This document shows positions 1 to 9,439 of a stretch of DNA of 64,000 nt, one piece after another. The stretch's first letter is position 1. Every line of letters begins with the position of its first letter. The translations under genes were made by a program, and so were the position numbers. This DNA is from Bursaphelenchus xylophilus (Eukaryota > Nematoda > Chromadorea > Rhabditida > Aphelenchoididae). A model generated the notes under the pieces. It saw only the letters and a list, made by a program, of their open reading frames with translations. It was not told the origin of the DNA and ran no database searches. The stretch is from contig CAJFCV020000005.1 in assembly GCA_904066235.2 (NCBI GenBank), positions 11,527,501-11,591,500 on the forward strand, written 5' to 3'.

Positions 1-930
1 CGCCGATAATGTAACTTTGCTTCCCCTTTTGCCTTTTTCCTGCCGACCCCGACCGGTGAGGGGGTACTCCATCCCCCTTGGCTACGCCCCCGTGCGCTTT
101 CGAAAATATCCGTTACAACTATGTCTTATAGTTGGGTGTATGCAAGCTCGTTAAACAACGATTGAACTTCTTTGTCTGTCAGTTCTCTAACTGACTAATG
201 TTTGTCAAATAATTTTGTTTTATGTTTAATAAGAGCGTCATTCCCAACTGCATTCCTTTGTTGTCTTATTGTCGAACTCTGAATTTTTCTGTGAGGTGTC
301 ATATAATCAAATAAGACCTGATATGCCCTCCGAATTTGATGGAAAATAAGCATGTGTCATGCACATTTTATGGAAAGATTACCAATGATTTTTTCGCCCA
401 AAAAATCTCTTTAATATTCGGGTCAAGTCTTCACAGATGTTGAAAAGATTGACCAATGTAAATTTCATCTTGCGGCATGCTGAGAAAAGCAGGCCGATGC
501 ACAAGAAAAAGGTTGCAATAAGTGCATAGGAGGCCTAGCAAGGCAGTTTTATCTTGCAATTGATCATGTGAGTGCATGCAAAATACCTCAAAATGGGGGG
601 GGGGGTAGCTACCCTAGGATCCGATTATCTTATTATTTCTTCGAACTAAGCCTTCTCCCAACACATAACGACGAACCGACATGATCCAATGTATCGTTGA
701 CCCGAACTGCCACCGTCCCAAAAAGCCATAGCGCACTGCCTAAAATCTCTGGCATACTTGGTCCCTTCGAAACGCTAAAAAATCACCTTTTGCTTGTTGT
801 AACGGATCTTTAACCCACAAAAACCAATTCCATGGACAAAATATGACAAATAAAAAATGATAGCAATTATTTCTTAAAGTTTGCTCAGCCGCCCAACCTT
901 TTGTAACCCGGCATTCATTTTGTGGCTCGG
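1..930. other. no gene seen; upstream flank
   Basis: I see no supported gene, RNA or recognisable repeat element here. The stretch holds a run of about a dozen G residues near 594-605 and short AT-rich patches. It is the 5' flank of the ShKT gene, so distal promoter elements may lie here, but nothing in the sequence identifies them. Confidence 0.5.
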
Positions 931-980
931 CCTTTATAAGGCCTGCATTCGTTTGAACCAACATTGGGACATTTGGAGAA
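931..980 (+). promoter_or_regulatory. putative core promoter / 5' leader of the ShKT gene
   Basis: A TATA-like CTTTATAAGG lies at 932-941, about 40 bp before the ATG at 981. The interval leaves room only for a very short leader, as is common in nematodes. No trans-splice acceptor is obvious directly before the ATG. The call rests only on position and the TATA-like match. Confidence 0.35.
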
Positions 981-1719
981 ATGAGGTCGGCCGTTGTTAG
1001 TTTGCTAATCGTTGGGCTCTGCTCGAATGTGCACGCCTCTTCCACAGATTCTACAGCTGGTACCGCGGCTAGCGGAGCCACTACCGCAGCTAGTGGAGCC
1101 AGTGGCGGATGTGCGGACAAAGGATGGGAGTGCCCGCAGAGGGCGAACCTCTGCAACAACGCGGTAAGGAGTCTAGCGTGGTGAATATATGAGGGTCATA
1201 GCACCATTTGTAATATATCAGTCTGTCGGGAAAATAATGGGCGAACTGTCAGCGCCGATCGCATTGCTGAAGTCAAAGCAATTCGATTTTGCCGCGACGC
1301 ATTTCATTTTCTCGGCGGCGATGCGATATTCGACCGAGTGATAATTATTTTCCCGACAGACTGATAGCCATCCTTTGTTCATCTTTTTTGAATCGCTTTC
1401 CAGCGGCCCTACTAAGTTTTCAACCATATTTATAACTAATTCCAGATATACTATCCTCTGATGACCGACCAATGTCCGGCGACGTGTGGCCGCTGTGCTG
1501 GTGGCGCGACGGGCGGCGGCGGCGCAGGCGGCTGTGCGGACGGCGGACCGGACTGCCAGAAAAGTAAATATCTGTGCACGGCGACGGTAGGCTGAACCTT
1601 TTTTGTTCTGCATCCCGTCAACCATGAATTTGACTAATTTTTCTGTTTTTTAGCTGTACCAAGCCTTCATGGCGAAGGAGTGCCCGTTGACGTGCGGAAA
1701 ATGCGGTGGAAAGAGGTGA
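981..1719 (+). CDS. secreted protein with two ShKT domains, 3 exons
   Basis: Exons 981-1163, 1446-1586 and 1654-1719 join to 390 nt (129 residues plus TGA). Donors are GTAAGG and GTAGGC; acceptors are TTCCAG and TTTTAG; both introns are phase 0. Residues 1-19 form a hydrophobic signal peptide ending in a VHA cleavage-type site. A low-complexity Ser/Thr/Ala/Gly linker follows (20-43). ShKT domain 1 has cysteines 44, 51, 58, 71, 75 and 78. After a Gly-rich spacer, domain 2 has cysteines 91, 98, 105, 118, 122 and 125. Both show the family signature of an aspartate two residues after the first cysteine and C-P-x-T-C-G-x-C at the end. In both domains an intron falls three residues after the third cysteine, so the domain and its intron were probably duplicated together. 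ShKT domains are widespread in secreted nematode proteins, often in cuticle, intestine or immune-type secretions. The specific role here is unknown. Intron 1 contains a family A MITE. Confidence 0.88.
1218..1364. mobile_element. family A MITE inside intron 1 of the ShKT gene
   Basis: A 147-bp element has inverted ends TCAGTCTGTCGGGAAAATAA and its complement, flanked by TA on both sides (1216-1217, 1365-1366). The TA duplication is the hallmark of Tc1/mariner-superfamily transposition. There is no coding capacity, so the element is non-autonomous. It accounts for half of the 282-bp intron and leaves both splice sites intact. Confidence 0.9.
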
Positions 1720-1763
1720 AGAACGACCGGATTCAATCCATTTAACACTTATTTTTGAGTCGC

Positions 1764-1769
1764 AATAAA
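1764..1769 (+). terminator. polyadenylation signal AATAAA of the ShKT gene
   Basis: A canonical AATAAA lies 45 bp after the stop codon at 1717-1719. Cleavage would be expected 10-20 bp downstream, before the family A element that starts at about 1810. A diverged copy of this 3' end, including the AATAAA, occurs at 5058-5115. Confidence 0.7.
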
Positions 1770-1809
1770 GACAGAGCATAAGGCACTTTTATTTTGTGTA
1801 ATATGGGTG

Positions 1810-1949
1810 TCAGCTTGTCGGGAAAATAACGACCACTCTGTCAAAGCGAAAATCGCATCGAAAGCGAATTGTGTCGCGGCAAAGGCTAATTGCTTTTTGC
1901 TTCAGCTATGCGACCGACATTGTGCCTATTATTTTCCCGACAAAACTGG
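1810..1949. mobile_element. family A MITE just downstream of the ShKT gene
   Basis: The left end reads CTTGTCGGGAAAATAA and the right end TTATTTTCCCGACAAA. The interior is of the ~150-bp type with GTCGC-rich arms. The outermost bases are diverged. It lies about 90 bp past the ShKT stop codon, and a related element sits at the equivalent place in the duplicated 3' end at 5116-5266. Confidence 0.8.
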
Positions 1950-2093
1950 CACTATACTTTACAGACGAAGACCCAATTTTGCATAGTGCGTTTCACCTTT
2001 TGAGCCCCTAATTTCCATAAAGTGCATTTGTCAAATTCAACAATCAAAATTAAATTATTCGTTTCTTTAAGCAGAAAAACCCCTGAGAGGTGA

Positions 2094-3373
2094 TCAAGAC
2101 GGGGTCAGATGAGGTTTAACCGCGTGAACACGAGTGCTGGTAGTAAGAATTGAAGATGTTGGAAGACGCAGGTGTATGATCGACAAATTCTTCAACAAAA
2201 TCAGTCGGTATGGTTTGATAAAGTAGAGGATAATAATGCAATCCAATGGAGTATGAACGAGCAGCAATAAAAACCCGTACATTGTGTACTTTGGCAGATT
2301 CCTGACGCCCGCAATGGGCAAGACGACAAACACCATGACCGGGCCCAGCAAGAACAACACGAGTACGGAAGTTTGAGCAACCAAGGACTTGAACAACATC
2401 ATTTGCAGGCGATATGTGTGTGGGGAAAAGCATCTCCGTTGGATTAGATTGTACATAGCGCACATGACGAGCATGCCGAGCGCCATAAAACCGGCCAGAA
2501 TAAAGACCTCGGGGATCAAGGCTTTGCTGGCCGACGTGCCGTACGCGAAACACGCGGCGGTAGGATGCTCCTGGAAGACCTTGGCCAAAACTGGGTCCAC
2601 CGCAGAAAGCCGGCTCTTGGCTTCGTCTTGGTCGGGGTTCAGAAGGAGGAATGGCAGCTGAAATCAGAGGAGGTTGCAAAGGGAAGTGCCCTTAGTGCGA
2701 GGCTCATTTTTTTCAATTTTGCCTACAATTCCGGCAAAGTCGCATTGCAATCGCTTTAAAAACCTACCACCGCAGAAATCCCCAGCACCAAGGAAATGAT
2801 GACACGGATTGCTAGCTGCGCTTTTCCTCTCAGATTCAAACAGAATGCCCTGTAGCTTGAGTTCCCCAGAAGGCATTGGGAGTATCGATGCTCAAACTGA
2901 AAGGCAATTGCCGTCACTTTGCTGACTATCGAAGCGATTCCACACATCACATACACTTGAACATATTCACTCGGCAAATGGCTGGCAATGTTCTCTCCGT
3001 AATAGCACGGGATTGGATAAAGAACAACGCCGCCAATTAAGGCCGCAAAAGTATCAAAACTCAAGGACCTGAAAATAGTTTACATATATGAGTATACATG
3101 TATAAATTTTGTGCCTTACCATGCCAATTCATTGATCAGAAACCAACGGTATTTGGAAAGACTCTTTGGCGATGCTAAAGTAATATGATTATATATTCAC
3201 AATATGATGACAATTCGCACATAAAGGACTTTAACAAACCTACATATAATCATTATCCACATCGTTCCCAACACAACGACCAGGGTAATCGAATACGACA
3301 CGTACTCGAATCTTTTGTAAAAGGTCATAAATTGCTCCGATGGTAGTTCTGATTCATCCATCAAGATCCCCAT
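2094..3373 (-). CDS. SRH-class serpentine chemoreceptor (7TM), 4 exons
   Basis: Exons on the minus strand are 3373-3244, 3174-3120, 3068-2768 and 2657-2094. They join to 1050 nt, 349 residues plus TGA. Donors are GTAGGT, GTAAGG and GTAGGT; acceptors are TTTAG, TTTTCAG and TTTCAG. The reading frame runs through all three junctions. The family signature is clear: a first membrane segment at about 25-43, S-K-Y-R-W-F-L-I-N (50-58) leading into D67, F-E-H-R-Y at 120-124 ending TM3, L-P-F-L-L-L-N-P-D-Q-D from 163, a loop with R-L-Q (245-247) before TM6, and P-Y-R at 311-313 after TM7. The length fits SRH receptors (about 330-350 residues). Such proteins are orphan receptors mostly of chemosensory neurons and act in the ciliary plasma membrane. 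The gene looks intact. The chosen ATG at 3371-3373 is preceded by CCAACAG at 3375-3381, a possible trans-splice acceptor; a second ATG lies four codons further in. The gene faces the ShKT gene tail to tail, 375 bp apart. Confidence 0.9.
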
Positions 3374-3494
3374 CCTGTTGGATAGAATTTAAAATGGGCA
3401 TAAAATAGTCTAAAGTATAATATTTTAGAGTAAAATAAACTTTGCGCAATTACGGAAAAGTGCGCATAGGGGGTCAAAAAACCGACGAGAACTT

Positions 3495-3720
3495 GAGACT
3501 TTTTACCGAATTTAGGGTCTGAAGGTTTCATACTTGTTACTACCGTAAAGGGTATTTTTTTCCACAAAAAAATTATTTTTTCCGCAGTAAAGTTATGGCC
3601 AAAGGTATTTTTTTTCTCTGACCGCTCTCCTCGTTTAGTGTACTCTCTCGGCGGCAAAGATCGTTCAATATCTCGGGGGCGCTTGCAAAGCGCGAGCTAA
3701 AACTTACAAGAATTGATACT
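3495..3720 (-). repeat. family D repeat copy (partial) upstream of the receptor gene
   Basis: This matches the middle of family D, in the reverse orientation to the copy at 44062-44508. It holds the GACCGCTCTCC..GTTTAG..CTCTCGGCGGCAAA block and the CAAAGCGCGAGCTAAAA block. It begins about 120 bp upstream of the receptor ATG, so it lies in what should be the promoter region. Confidence 0.75.
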
Positions 3721-4597
3721 TACCAGAAGAGAGAAAAACATTCGAAATGACTTATCCCCAGACAAATTGTTATTTAGGATACCATTTTTTCCATTGGTTC
3801 GTTGAACAGTAATTGTCAAAATGTATAAGGAATACAATTTCCGCTTTTTCCAGTCTACATCGCTGTGTAACACCAATTCCGCAGTAGTTTGACTTACAAG
3901 AAGTACAACGTTCTTTGACTGAAAGAGAGTACGTAAAAGGGGGAGAAAATCGTTTTAGTCTTTGCGAATCGTCGTGGAATGATTTTGTGTAGAAGTATTT
4001 ACACTATTTTTGCAAACAGAATCCCATTTGTTCTTTCCTAACTGCCTGTCAGATTCCACGGAACCTGGAGTTATCCACGATGTGTCAACTCGATGGAATT
4101 TATGGAGAGAGAGAGAGATGTCCCCTATGTCAACTGTTTTCCCCAGTTGTTTTTCCCCGATGTTCGAGAATGTTCGGTGGAGAGATCCCGAAGCGGAGAG
4201 CCTGAATCACGACACCGTAACCTTCTCTGAGGTTTTATCCCATACTTTGATCAGTTGTTAGTTCGGGTAGTTGTGTTGTTGTGAAGTGTAGTCGTGTTGT
4301 AGAGTGGTGTTGTGTTGTGTTGTTTTGTTGCCTTATTTATTGTATTGTTTACTATTGTTTGATAAATCATTTATTCGAGTTGATCATCCTCTATTCTCGT
4401 GTCTATTTCCAAGGGGAACGAATACAATCGATTACCCGACATCCATATCCGCAACCTTCCACTTGGAAGGCCAAGTATTTCCAGGTAGAAGGTGCTGAAG
4501 GTAGTCGATTGAAGAGACCACCGCAAGACCACTAGCCATATCGTTGTTTTCTTTTCTATCCGAAGGTGGAATCGGACACTGCCAAAATTCAAATGAC
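3721..4597. other. unassigned; no supported gene
   Basis: No gene or named repeat is recognised here. A GA run lies at 4105-4117 and a GTT/GTGTT-rich low-complexity patch at about 4258-4330. Open frames of 60-168 codons on both strands lack any family signature. Part of this stretch could be an old LTR or a transposon remnant, but I found no paired ends. Confidence 0.4.
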
Positions 4598-4690
4598 TAG
4601 AGCGTCCGTAAAGTTGCTGCAGTGACTTCAGCGACCTACACTGTACGTCGGCACCCTCACTTTTCTTTACTGTGCATGTCGCAACTGAAA
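4598..4690. mobile_element. degenerate family C element
   Basis: The stretch GTCCGTAAAGTTGCTGCAGTG resembles the left end of family C. It is followed by CACTGTACG, the ..CACCCTCACTTTTC.. spacer and CTGTGCATGTCGC, in the usual order for this family. The right end is not preserved. Confidence 0.5.
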
Positions 4691-5057
4691 GGAAAACAAT
4701 TATTTTATCGCGAGAAAACTGTAGGCATTGGACGTGTGCTGCAATAGTCAAAATAAGATGCAAAACACACATATGTCTCGATTTTGGGATATTGTAGCAA
4801 ACGACTTTCTGTGACGCATGTATATCAAGAAAAAGACATCCCAGTATATCTTTGGAGCGGCCTGACATCATCTGCACTACATTTTCACGGACCCGACTCC
4901 TCTTGAAACCATTGAGGAATCTTGAAGATACAGCCTATAAAAAGGAACTTTTGGGGAAAATTTTATAAGAAACTCAAATAGTATCGCAATGTCATCTTTC
5001 AGCCGGATTCATTGATGTTCACACTTTTGTTGCCACCGTGTTCAATGCGTCTACCTC

Positions 5058-5115
5058 TTATTTTTCTGTTACAATAAAGGCAGAGCATGGACTCTTGTTT
5101 TGTGCAATATGAGTA
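5058..5115 (+). repeat. second copy of the ShKT gene's 3' UTR, without coding exons
   Basis: This stretch aligns with 1740-1811: CTTATTTTT, then CAATAAAG, CAGAGCAT, and TTTTGTG.AATATG.GT.TCA follow in the same order with a few substitutions. It contains its own AATAAA at about 5081-5086. No ShKT cysteine pattern is visible upstream in any frame, so it is a remnant of a duplicated gene or of a larger segmental duplication. Confidence 0.65.
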
Positions 5116-5266
5116 TCAATCTGTCGGGGAAATAATGACACTCCGTCGTATCAAAAATCGCATCGAAGAGAAAATGAATTATATCGCGGAAAAATCAAAC
5201 TGCCTAGCATTTCAGCGACACGATCGGCGCAGCGACATTGTGCTCATTATTTTCCCGACAGACTGA
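5116..5266. mobile_element. family A MITE (A1 type)
   Basis: Ends are TCAATCTGTCGGGGAAATAA and TTATTTTCCCGACAGACTGA, with TA on both sides (5114-5115, 5267-5268). It sits at the same place relative to the duplicated 3' UTR as the element at 1810-1949 does in the ShKT gene. Confidence 0.88.
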
Positions 5267-5268
5267 TA

Positions 5269-6190
5269 TCCTGTTTCAAAAACCAGTGCGAATAATCCAC
5301 TCAGCGCGTCGGAGAAGGTGCGTGTCAGAACATGAACTGTCCTGCTTATTTTAGATGAACCGAGTGTTGGTGGTGGGATGACGTTGCATCGTTCAAAATC
5401 CACTGTGCGAATGGGAAAAAATGTCAGTGCACTTTGTGAAACTACCAAAAGACGACATAATTTCTTTTTTTTTTTTATTTGTTCGGCTTTTGAATCGATT
5501 TCTGTTAGTGTCTCACGCATTTCTCATGTTTATGGCATACGGTAAGCTGATAACCATCCCATTTTAGCTCAAAATATTGTTCTCTTTTCCTGCACGTTCC
5601 TCGCCTGTCGTTGAAATTCCCATTTTTCAACACAAACCCCCCGTTTTCCGTGCATTTCCCGGCTGATAAGAGCGGCCTTGAATTCTTGTTGGGATTCGTT
5701 GAAATTTGCCTCGTAATAATGTTGAAAGCTGCCCCACTGATAAGACCCTTTAGATGGACGGCCTGCCTGAGGCACTCTAATCGAACGTGTCGAAATCGAA
5801 GTGAAAGGCCGACGGCGTTACGTGCGTCGGAGCGCTACGTGCCAGCGCCCGCGACGAGGGCCCTGGGCGAGCTGCGAAACGGCCTCTGGCGTGACGATCC
5901 CCATGTTTGGCTCTTATCAGCGAAGCAGAGTTAAGGGAACAAGGCGTTGAAAACAAAAGTACGGTATGTGATCAACGTCCATGCAACGAAAGGAAAAGGA
6001 AATTAAAAACGAGTTTTTTCGGGCTTGGGAAGGGCAATGACGTGCAAAATCGGGCTTGACAATATCATTATTACTATGCTAAAAACTTAGTTGAAATGGG
6101 ATTGGGTTTCCTTGAAATGCCTAGAAATTTTCGATGAAATTTGAGTGCAGTGTTGATCGCAGGCATGAGCTGTGTTCTAGCCCTTTTGCT
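5269..6190. other. unassigned; contains a GC-rich patch
   Basis: No gene is supported. A run of T lies at about 5464-5477. A GC-rich patch at about 5770-5930 keeps a plus-strand frame open, but there is no family signature, no convincing splice sites and no low-frequency-stop pattern beyond chance. Confidence 0.4.
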
Positions 6191-6470
6191 GGGTTGATTT
6201 TTGGCGTTTGCACTTTGCAAGAAAGTCATGGTGCGAGCGACAGCCAAAAAAAAACATATTGCACGTAAGCATGGCTGCAATCCGGGCCAGCCCGGCCCGA
6301 TATTGAAAGCCCGGCAAAATTCCGGAGCCGGGCCGCGAAAGTGGTCGGCCTGGCCCGGGCCGGAAAATTTTTTAAAGCCAGGCCCAGAGCCATGCCTAAT
6401 TGCATGGGGTGAAAAGCAAAAAATTGCACAGTGCAAGATGAACTTTTGTGCTTCCACAGTGCAGTAAAAC
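6190..6470. mobile_element. family C element interrupted by a GGCCCGGGCC-rich repeat
   Basis: The outer parts are family C spacer sequence: GCGTTTGCACTTTGCAAGAAAGTCATGGTGCGAGCGACAGCC on the left, and AAAAATTGCACAGTGCAAGATGAACTTTTGT on the right. Between them, at about 6270-6405, lies a block rich in GCCCGG/CCGGGC with internal dyads. A related block occurs at 48475-48560, also next to a family C element. Confidence 0.65.
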
Positions 6471-6659
6471 AGGGTTATAAAAATTCCTTAAGCAATAAAA
6501 GTGAGTGATGCGATTCCCGAATTTTCTTGAACTTCGTTTTATTTGAAGTCTGGGACCTTTACGTCAACTGATCAAAATTTTGGCTCGTTCTGATCGCAAG
6601 TGAGACACTTTTCTGCGACAAATCCACACAAGGCTTACGGCGACATACTATTTATTATT

Positions 6660-6740
6660 TAGCATTTTCACAAAGTGCCTGGACTTCCTTTCGCTTTTGC
6701 ACAGTGCATTTAAATTTTTTTTTGCCAACGCCTTGGCTAC
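6660..6740. mobile_element. family B left end
   Basis: The sequence TAGCATTTTCACAAAGTGCCTGGACTT matches the family B terminus and is followed by TTTTGCACAGTGCATTT, one unit of the GCACNGTGC motif. The right end of this copy is not clear because a family H element follows. Confidence 0.55.
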
Positions 6741-6794
6741 TCATGGAAGTGCGGACAGCAACAAATATCCAGGCCCTTTGCGAAAATGCTAATA

Positions 6795-6967
6795 GTCGCG
6801 CCACAAAGTCCTGACACATTTTTTGCTGATGTCGTGCGAGAAAACTGTAGTGAGCTCCCGCGAAAGTGCATGTCGCTAGTGCAAAAACGGGGAATTGCCG
6901 CGACACGCGCGAGAAAAAAAAAAACAAAAACGCACCGTGCAAATATGTCAGGACTTTATGTCGCGAC
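6795..6967. mobile_element. family H MITE
   Basis: A 173-bp element has ends GTCGCGCCACAAAGTCCTGAC and its near complement (TGTCAGGACTTTATGTCGCGAC). TA flanks both ends (6793-6794, 6968-6969). The interior includes AAAGTGCATGTCGCTAGTGC and GGGGAATTGCCGCGAC, found again at 15982-16095. Confidence 0.75.
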
Positions 6968-7044
6968 TAGTAATGTCCGAAGGATTTTTGCCTACGTCGC
7001 CCGTGAAATTTGGAGTTATCTTGTGAAAAAGAGCACGTAAACTT

Positions 7045-7191
7045 TTAGTTGGACCCAAATAATGAGCACAGCGTCGCTGCGTCGATTGTGTCGCTGAAGT
7101 GAAAAGCAATTTGATTTTGTCGCGACATATTCGTTTTCTGCGATGCGGTTTTCGGTGCGACAGAGTGCTCATTATTTTCTCGACGGGCTGA
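7045..7191. mobile_element. family A MITE (A1, left end diverged)
   Basis: The left part has AATAATGAGCACAGCGTCGC and the right end TGCTCATTATTTTCTCGACGGGCTGA followed by TA. The left terminal 15 bases have decayed. Confidence 0.75.
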
Positions 7192-7575
7192 TATCTGTAG
7201 AATCATCTTGTACTTTCGAGAACCGTGGGCTATTAAAGTCAGGCATTCTCGAAACATTCCAAGCCGTTTCCGTTTTTGTTGGAAAGTTTTTCTCCTACAA
7301 ATTGCTTCCAGAATGCAAACCGCCCAAAGATCCGATGGCCTATAAAAAACAAGGAGATAAGCGATATCCGCATTCCAATAATCTGCCAAAACGAGTCAAT
7401 AAGCGGATGTTTTTTTGGGAACATCGGGAGAAATTTTGCTCAATTTGTTTGAGGAATACAATGTGTGACTTGTGTTTTGAAAAAACAAATTTTGATTGTT
7501 CTAGATTTGTAAGCTATTTTTTTTGGAAAAATAACACTTTTATCGGCATAAAGAACCGGTAAATCAACTACTAGT
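7192..7575. other. unassigned; no supported gene
   Basis: Both strands keep open frames of 60-139 codons here, but they share no recognisable domain. I see no repeat element. Confidence 0.35.
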
Positions 7576-7581
7576 ATTATA

Positions 7582-7715
7582 TCAGTCTGTCGGGACTTTG
7601 TCCCATCGAAAATCGCCGACGAAAAAATGGCTTGTGTCGCGCAAAACCAATTTTTTTTTCATTTCAGCGACACGATTGGCGCAGCGACATTGTGCTCATT
7701 ATTTTCCCGACAAAC
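7582..7715. mobile_element. family A MITE (A1 type)
   Basis: Left end TCAGTCTGTCGGGACTTTG after TA; right end GTGCTCATTATTTTCCCGACAAAC. A second left end of the A2 type begins at 7751 and runs straight into family C sequence without its own right end. Confidence 0.8.
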
Positions 7716-7750
7716 GGGGCAAAGAGAATTTTTCATGGTACCACAAGCAT

Positions 7751-7945
7751 CAGTCTGTCGGGAAAATAATGTGGATTTCCTCGCACCTTTATACTGTCCG
7801 TTGGTGAAGTTGCTAGAGCGATTTTCGCGACATGCACTGTGCGAAAACAAAAGTTTACTTTGCACTGTGCAATTTCTTGCTCTTTTGCACGGTGCAAATC
7901 GGAGTTTGCGCGGTGCAAAGTCTATGGACTTTATGAAAATATTTG
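7751..7945. mobile_element. chimeric A / C / B element with GCACNGTGC motifs
   Basis: The left end is family A2 (7751-7790). The middle is family C sequence with GACATGCACTGTGCGAAAACAAAAG and TTTGCACTGTGCAATTTCTTGC. The right end is family B (AGTCTATGGACTTTATGAAAATATT). Three families joined end to end suggest recombination or nested insertion with loss of ends. Confidence 0.6.
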
Positions 7946-8157
7946 TATATCTAGGCACTCCTACGACACTACAGTAAAGTTTTTACGTAGCCTTACATCT
8001 ATTAAAAAATCTACGTAGGCACATGCCCTCTAAAAATGGCATTTCCAGCTATTGTTTACAAGGCTTACAAATTCAAATTCCACAGCAAAACAGTACGGCT
8101 TTCCATTCTGGGAAATGCCTTGATATGAATATTTTTACCAACAACCTGCAATTAGTA

Positions 8158-8660
8158 TTTTCATAAAGTGCACGGACCTTTTGTCGACCTCTGCACCCTG
8201 CACAAAACACTCCCGCTTTGCACCGTGCATTTGACATTTTGCACGGTGCAATCGAACGTCGCGCGACAAAAGAAATTTTTTGCGGAGTCGCTGCGACGTT
8301 TTGGAATGGTTTTTGCGCGATGAGTGAAAATGAACAGTGCAAAGAGTTCAAAAAGCCCGCACCGTGCGGAAAAATGGAAAATGCACAGTGCAAGTCGCCG
8401 AAATCATTTTTGGCGTTTGCACTGTGCGAAAAAGTCAGGGTGCGAGCGACAGCCGAGAAAAGCCGGTTGCACGGTGCAAAAAGCAAGAAATTGCACAGTG
8501 CAAAGAAAACTTTTGTTTTCGCACAGTGCGTGTCGCCGATTTCGGCCCGGCGACTTCCCGAGCTGTCATTCAAAAAAGTGCGTAGACCTTTTTGCAAATT
8601 TTTTTGCACAGTGATTCTTCTTCTTTTTGCACTGCGCAGTTGTTGTCGTGGGCCTAAAAG
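8158..8660. mobile_element. B/C element with GCACNGTGC array
   Basis: It starts with a family B end (TTTTCATAAAGTGCACGGACC) and carries many copies of GCAC-N-GTGC in all four centre forms, separated by 15-35 bp spacers typical of family C. A family A3 element (8668-8822) interrupts it, and the array resumes at about 8858-8905. Confidence 0.75.
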
Positions 8661-8667
8661 CGACGTA

Positions 8668-8822
8668 TCAGTCTGTCGGGAAAATAACGGCGGATTGTCG
8701 CAGCAGAATGTCTCGCCTCGCCGCTATCGCGCACCAAAGCCCCAGCCGCGTCTTTCAGTCGCAGAGCGATGATGGGCGATTCCGAGGCGCGACGATCCGC
8801 CGTTATTTTTCCGACAGACCGA
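8668..8822. mobile_element. family A3 MITE nested in a GCACNGTGC array
   Basis: Ends TCAGTCTGTCGGGAAAATAA and TTATTTTTCCGACAGACCGA with TA on both sides. The sub-terminal CGGCGGATTGTCGC and GCGCGACGATCCGCCG identify the A3 type. Array motifs flank it on both sides. Confidence 0.88.
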
Positions 8823-9104
8823 TAGTTGGAAGAAAGCTTACGTCGCGGCGATCTCGGAATTGCACGGTGAAAAAGGTTAAATGCACGGTGCAAAAACAAA
8901 ACATCTCACAAGGGAATGAATGGACTTTATGTGTAAATCGATTTTGGCTTGGGACATAGTCAGATGGAAAGATGTGTGGTAGTCGATTATTCAGTTGGGG
9001 GGAAATCTCTGCGCGGGGCTTCAAAGCCGAGAAAATCGGCTTCAAAGTTTGGACGAAAAACAAAGGATAGGGATCCCGGAAAAGGAGAGATAAAAAGTGT
9101 GAAG

Positions 9105-9210
9105 CAGTGGCCGAGTGGTCAGTGCGCTCGCTTTTTGCTTTTTGCGCTTTTACAATGGAATTTTGGATGCGGAAGAGTGCTCATTATTTTCCCGACACAC
9201 TGATAGAACG
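9105..9210 (+). repeat. tRNA-like 5' fragment fused to a family A right end
   Basis: GCAGTGGCCGAGTGGTCAGTG at 9104-9124 resembles the 5' part of a Ser/Leu tRNA and fits an A box (TGGCCGAGTGG). The tRNA is not complete: no B box or 3' arm follows within 100 bp. Instead a family A right end (GTGCTCATTATTTTCCCGACACACTGA) appears at about 9177-9203. A sister copy lies at 26566-26594 on the minus strand. Confidence 0.4.
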
Positions 9211-9439
9211 CTATTTTGAAAGATCCGAGCCGCTGCGTAATACACCACCTGTTTTTTTGGCATTTCCCTCTGCAGTCCGCCGTCTAATTACTGTAGTTTT
9301 GTTGCGCAAACCTAACCTAATTGCGGCGCGGTTTTTACAGAGAAAAGGTCGGCAGTAGCACAGACTAGAAGCAGAGGAATTACAAGGTTGTCGAGTTGTT
9401 CACTTCCTGAATAACTTGTGTTCTGCTGGATGATCTGAA

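Noticed and set aside
2116..2679. 187-codon minus-strand frame overlapping the receptor gene
   Set aside because: It is a frame-shifted shadow of receptor exon 4; the true frame carries the SRH signatures and joins the other exons.
4010..4535. A small gene or solo LTR
   Set aside because: No paired LTR ends, target duplication, primer site or domain could be found; the frames lack any signature.
9105..9131. A tRNA gene
   Set aside because: Only an A-box-like 5' part is present; no anticodon arm, T arm with B box or acceptor pairing follows.
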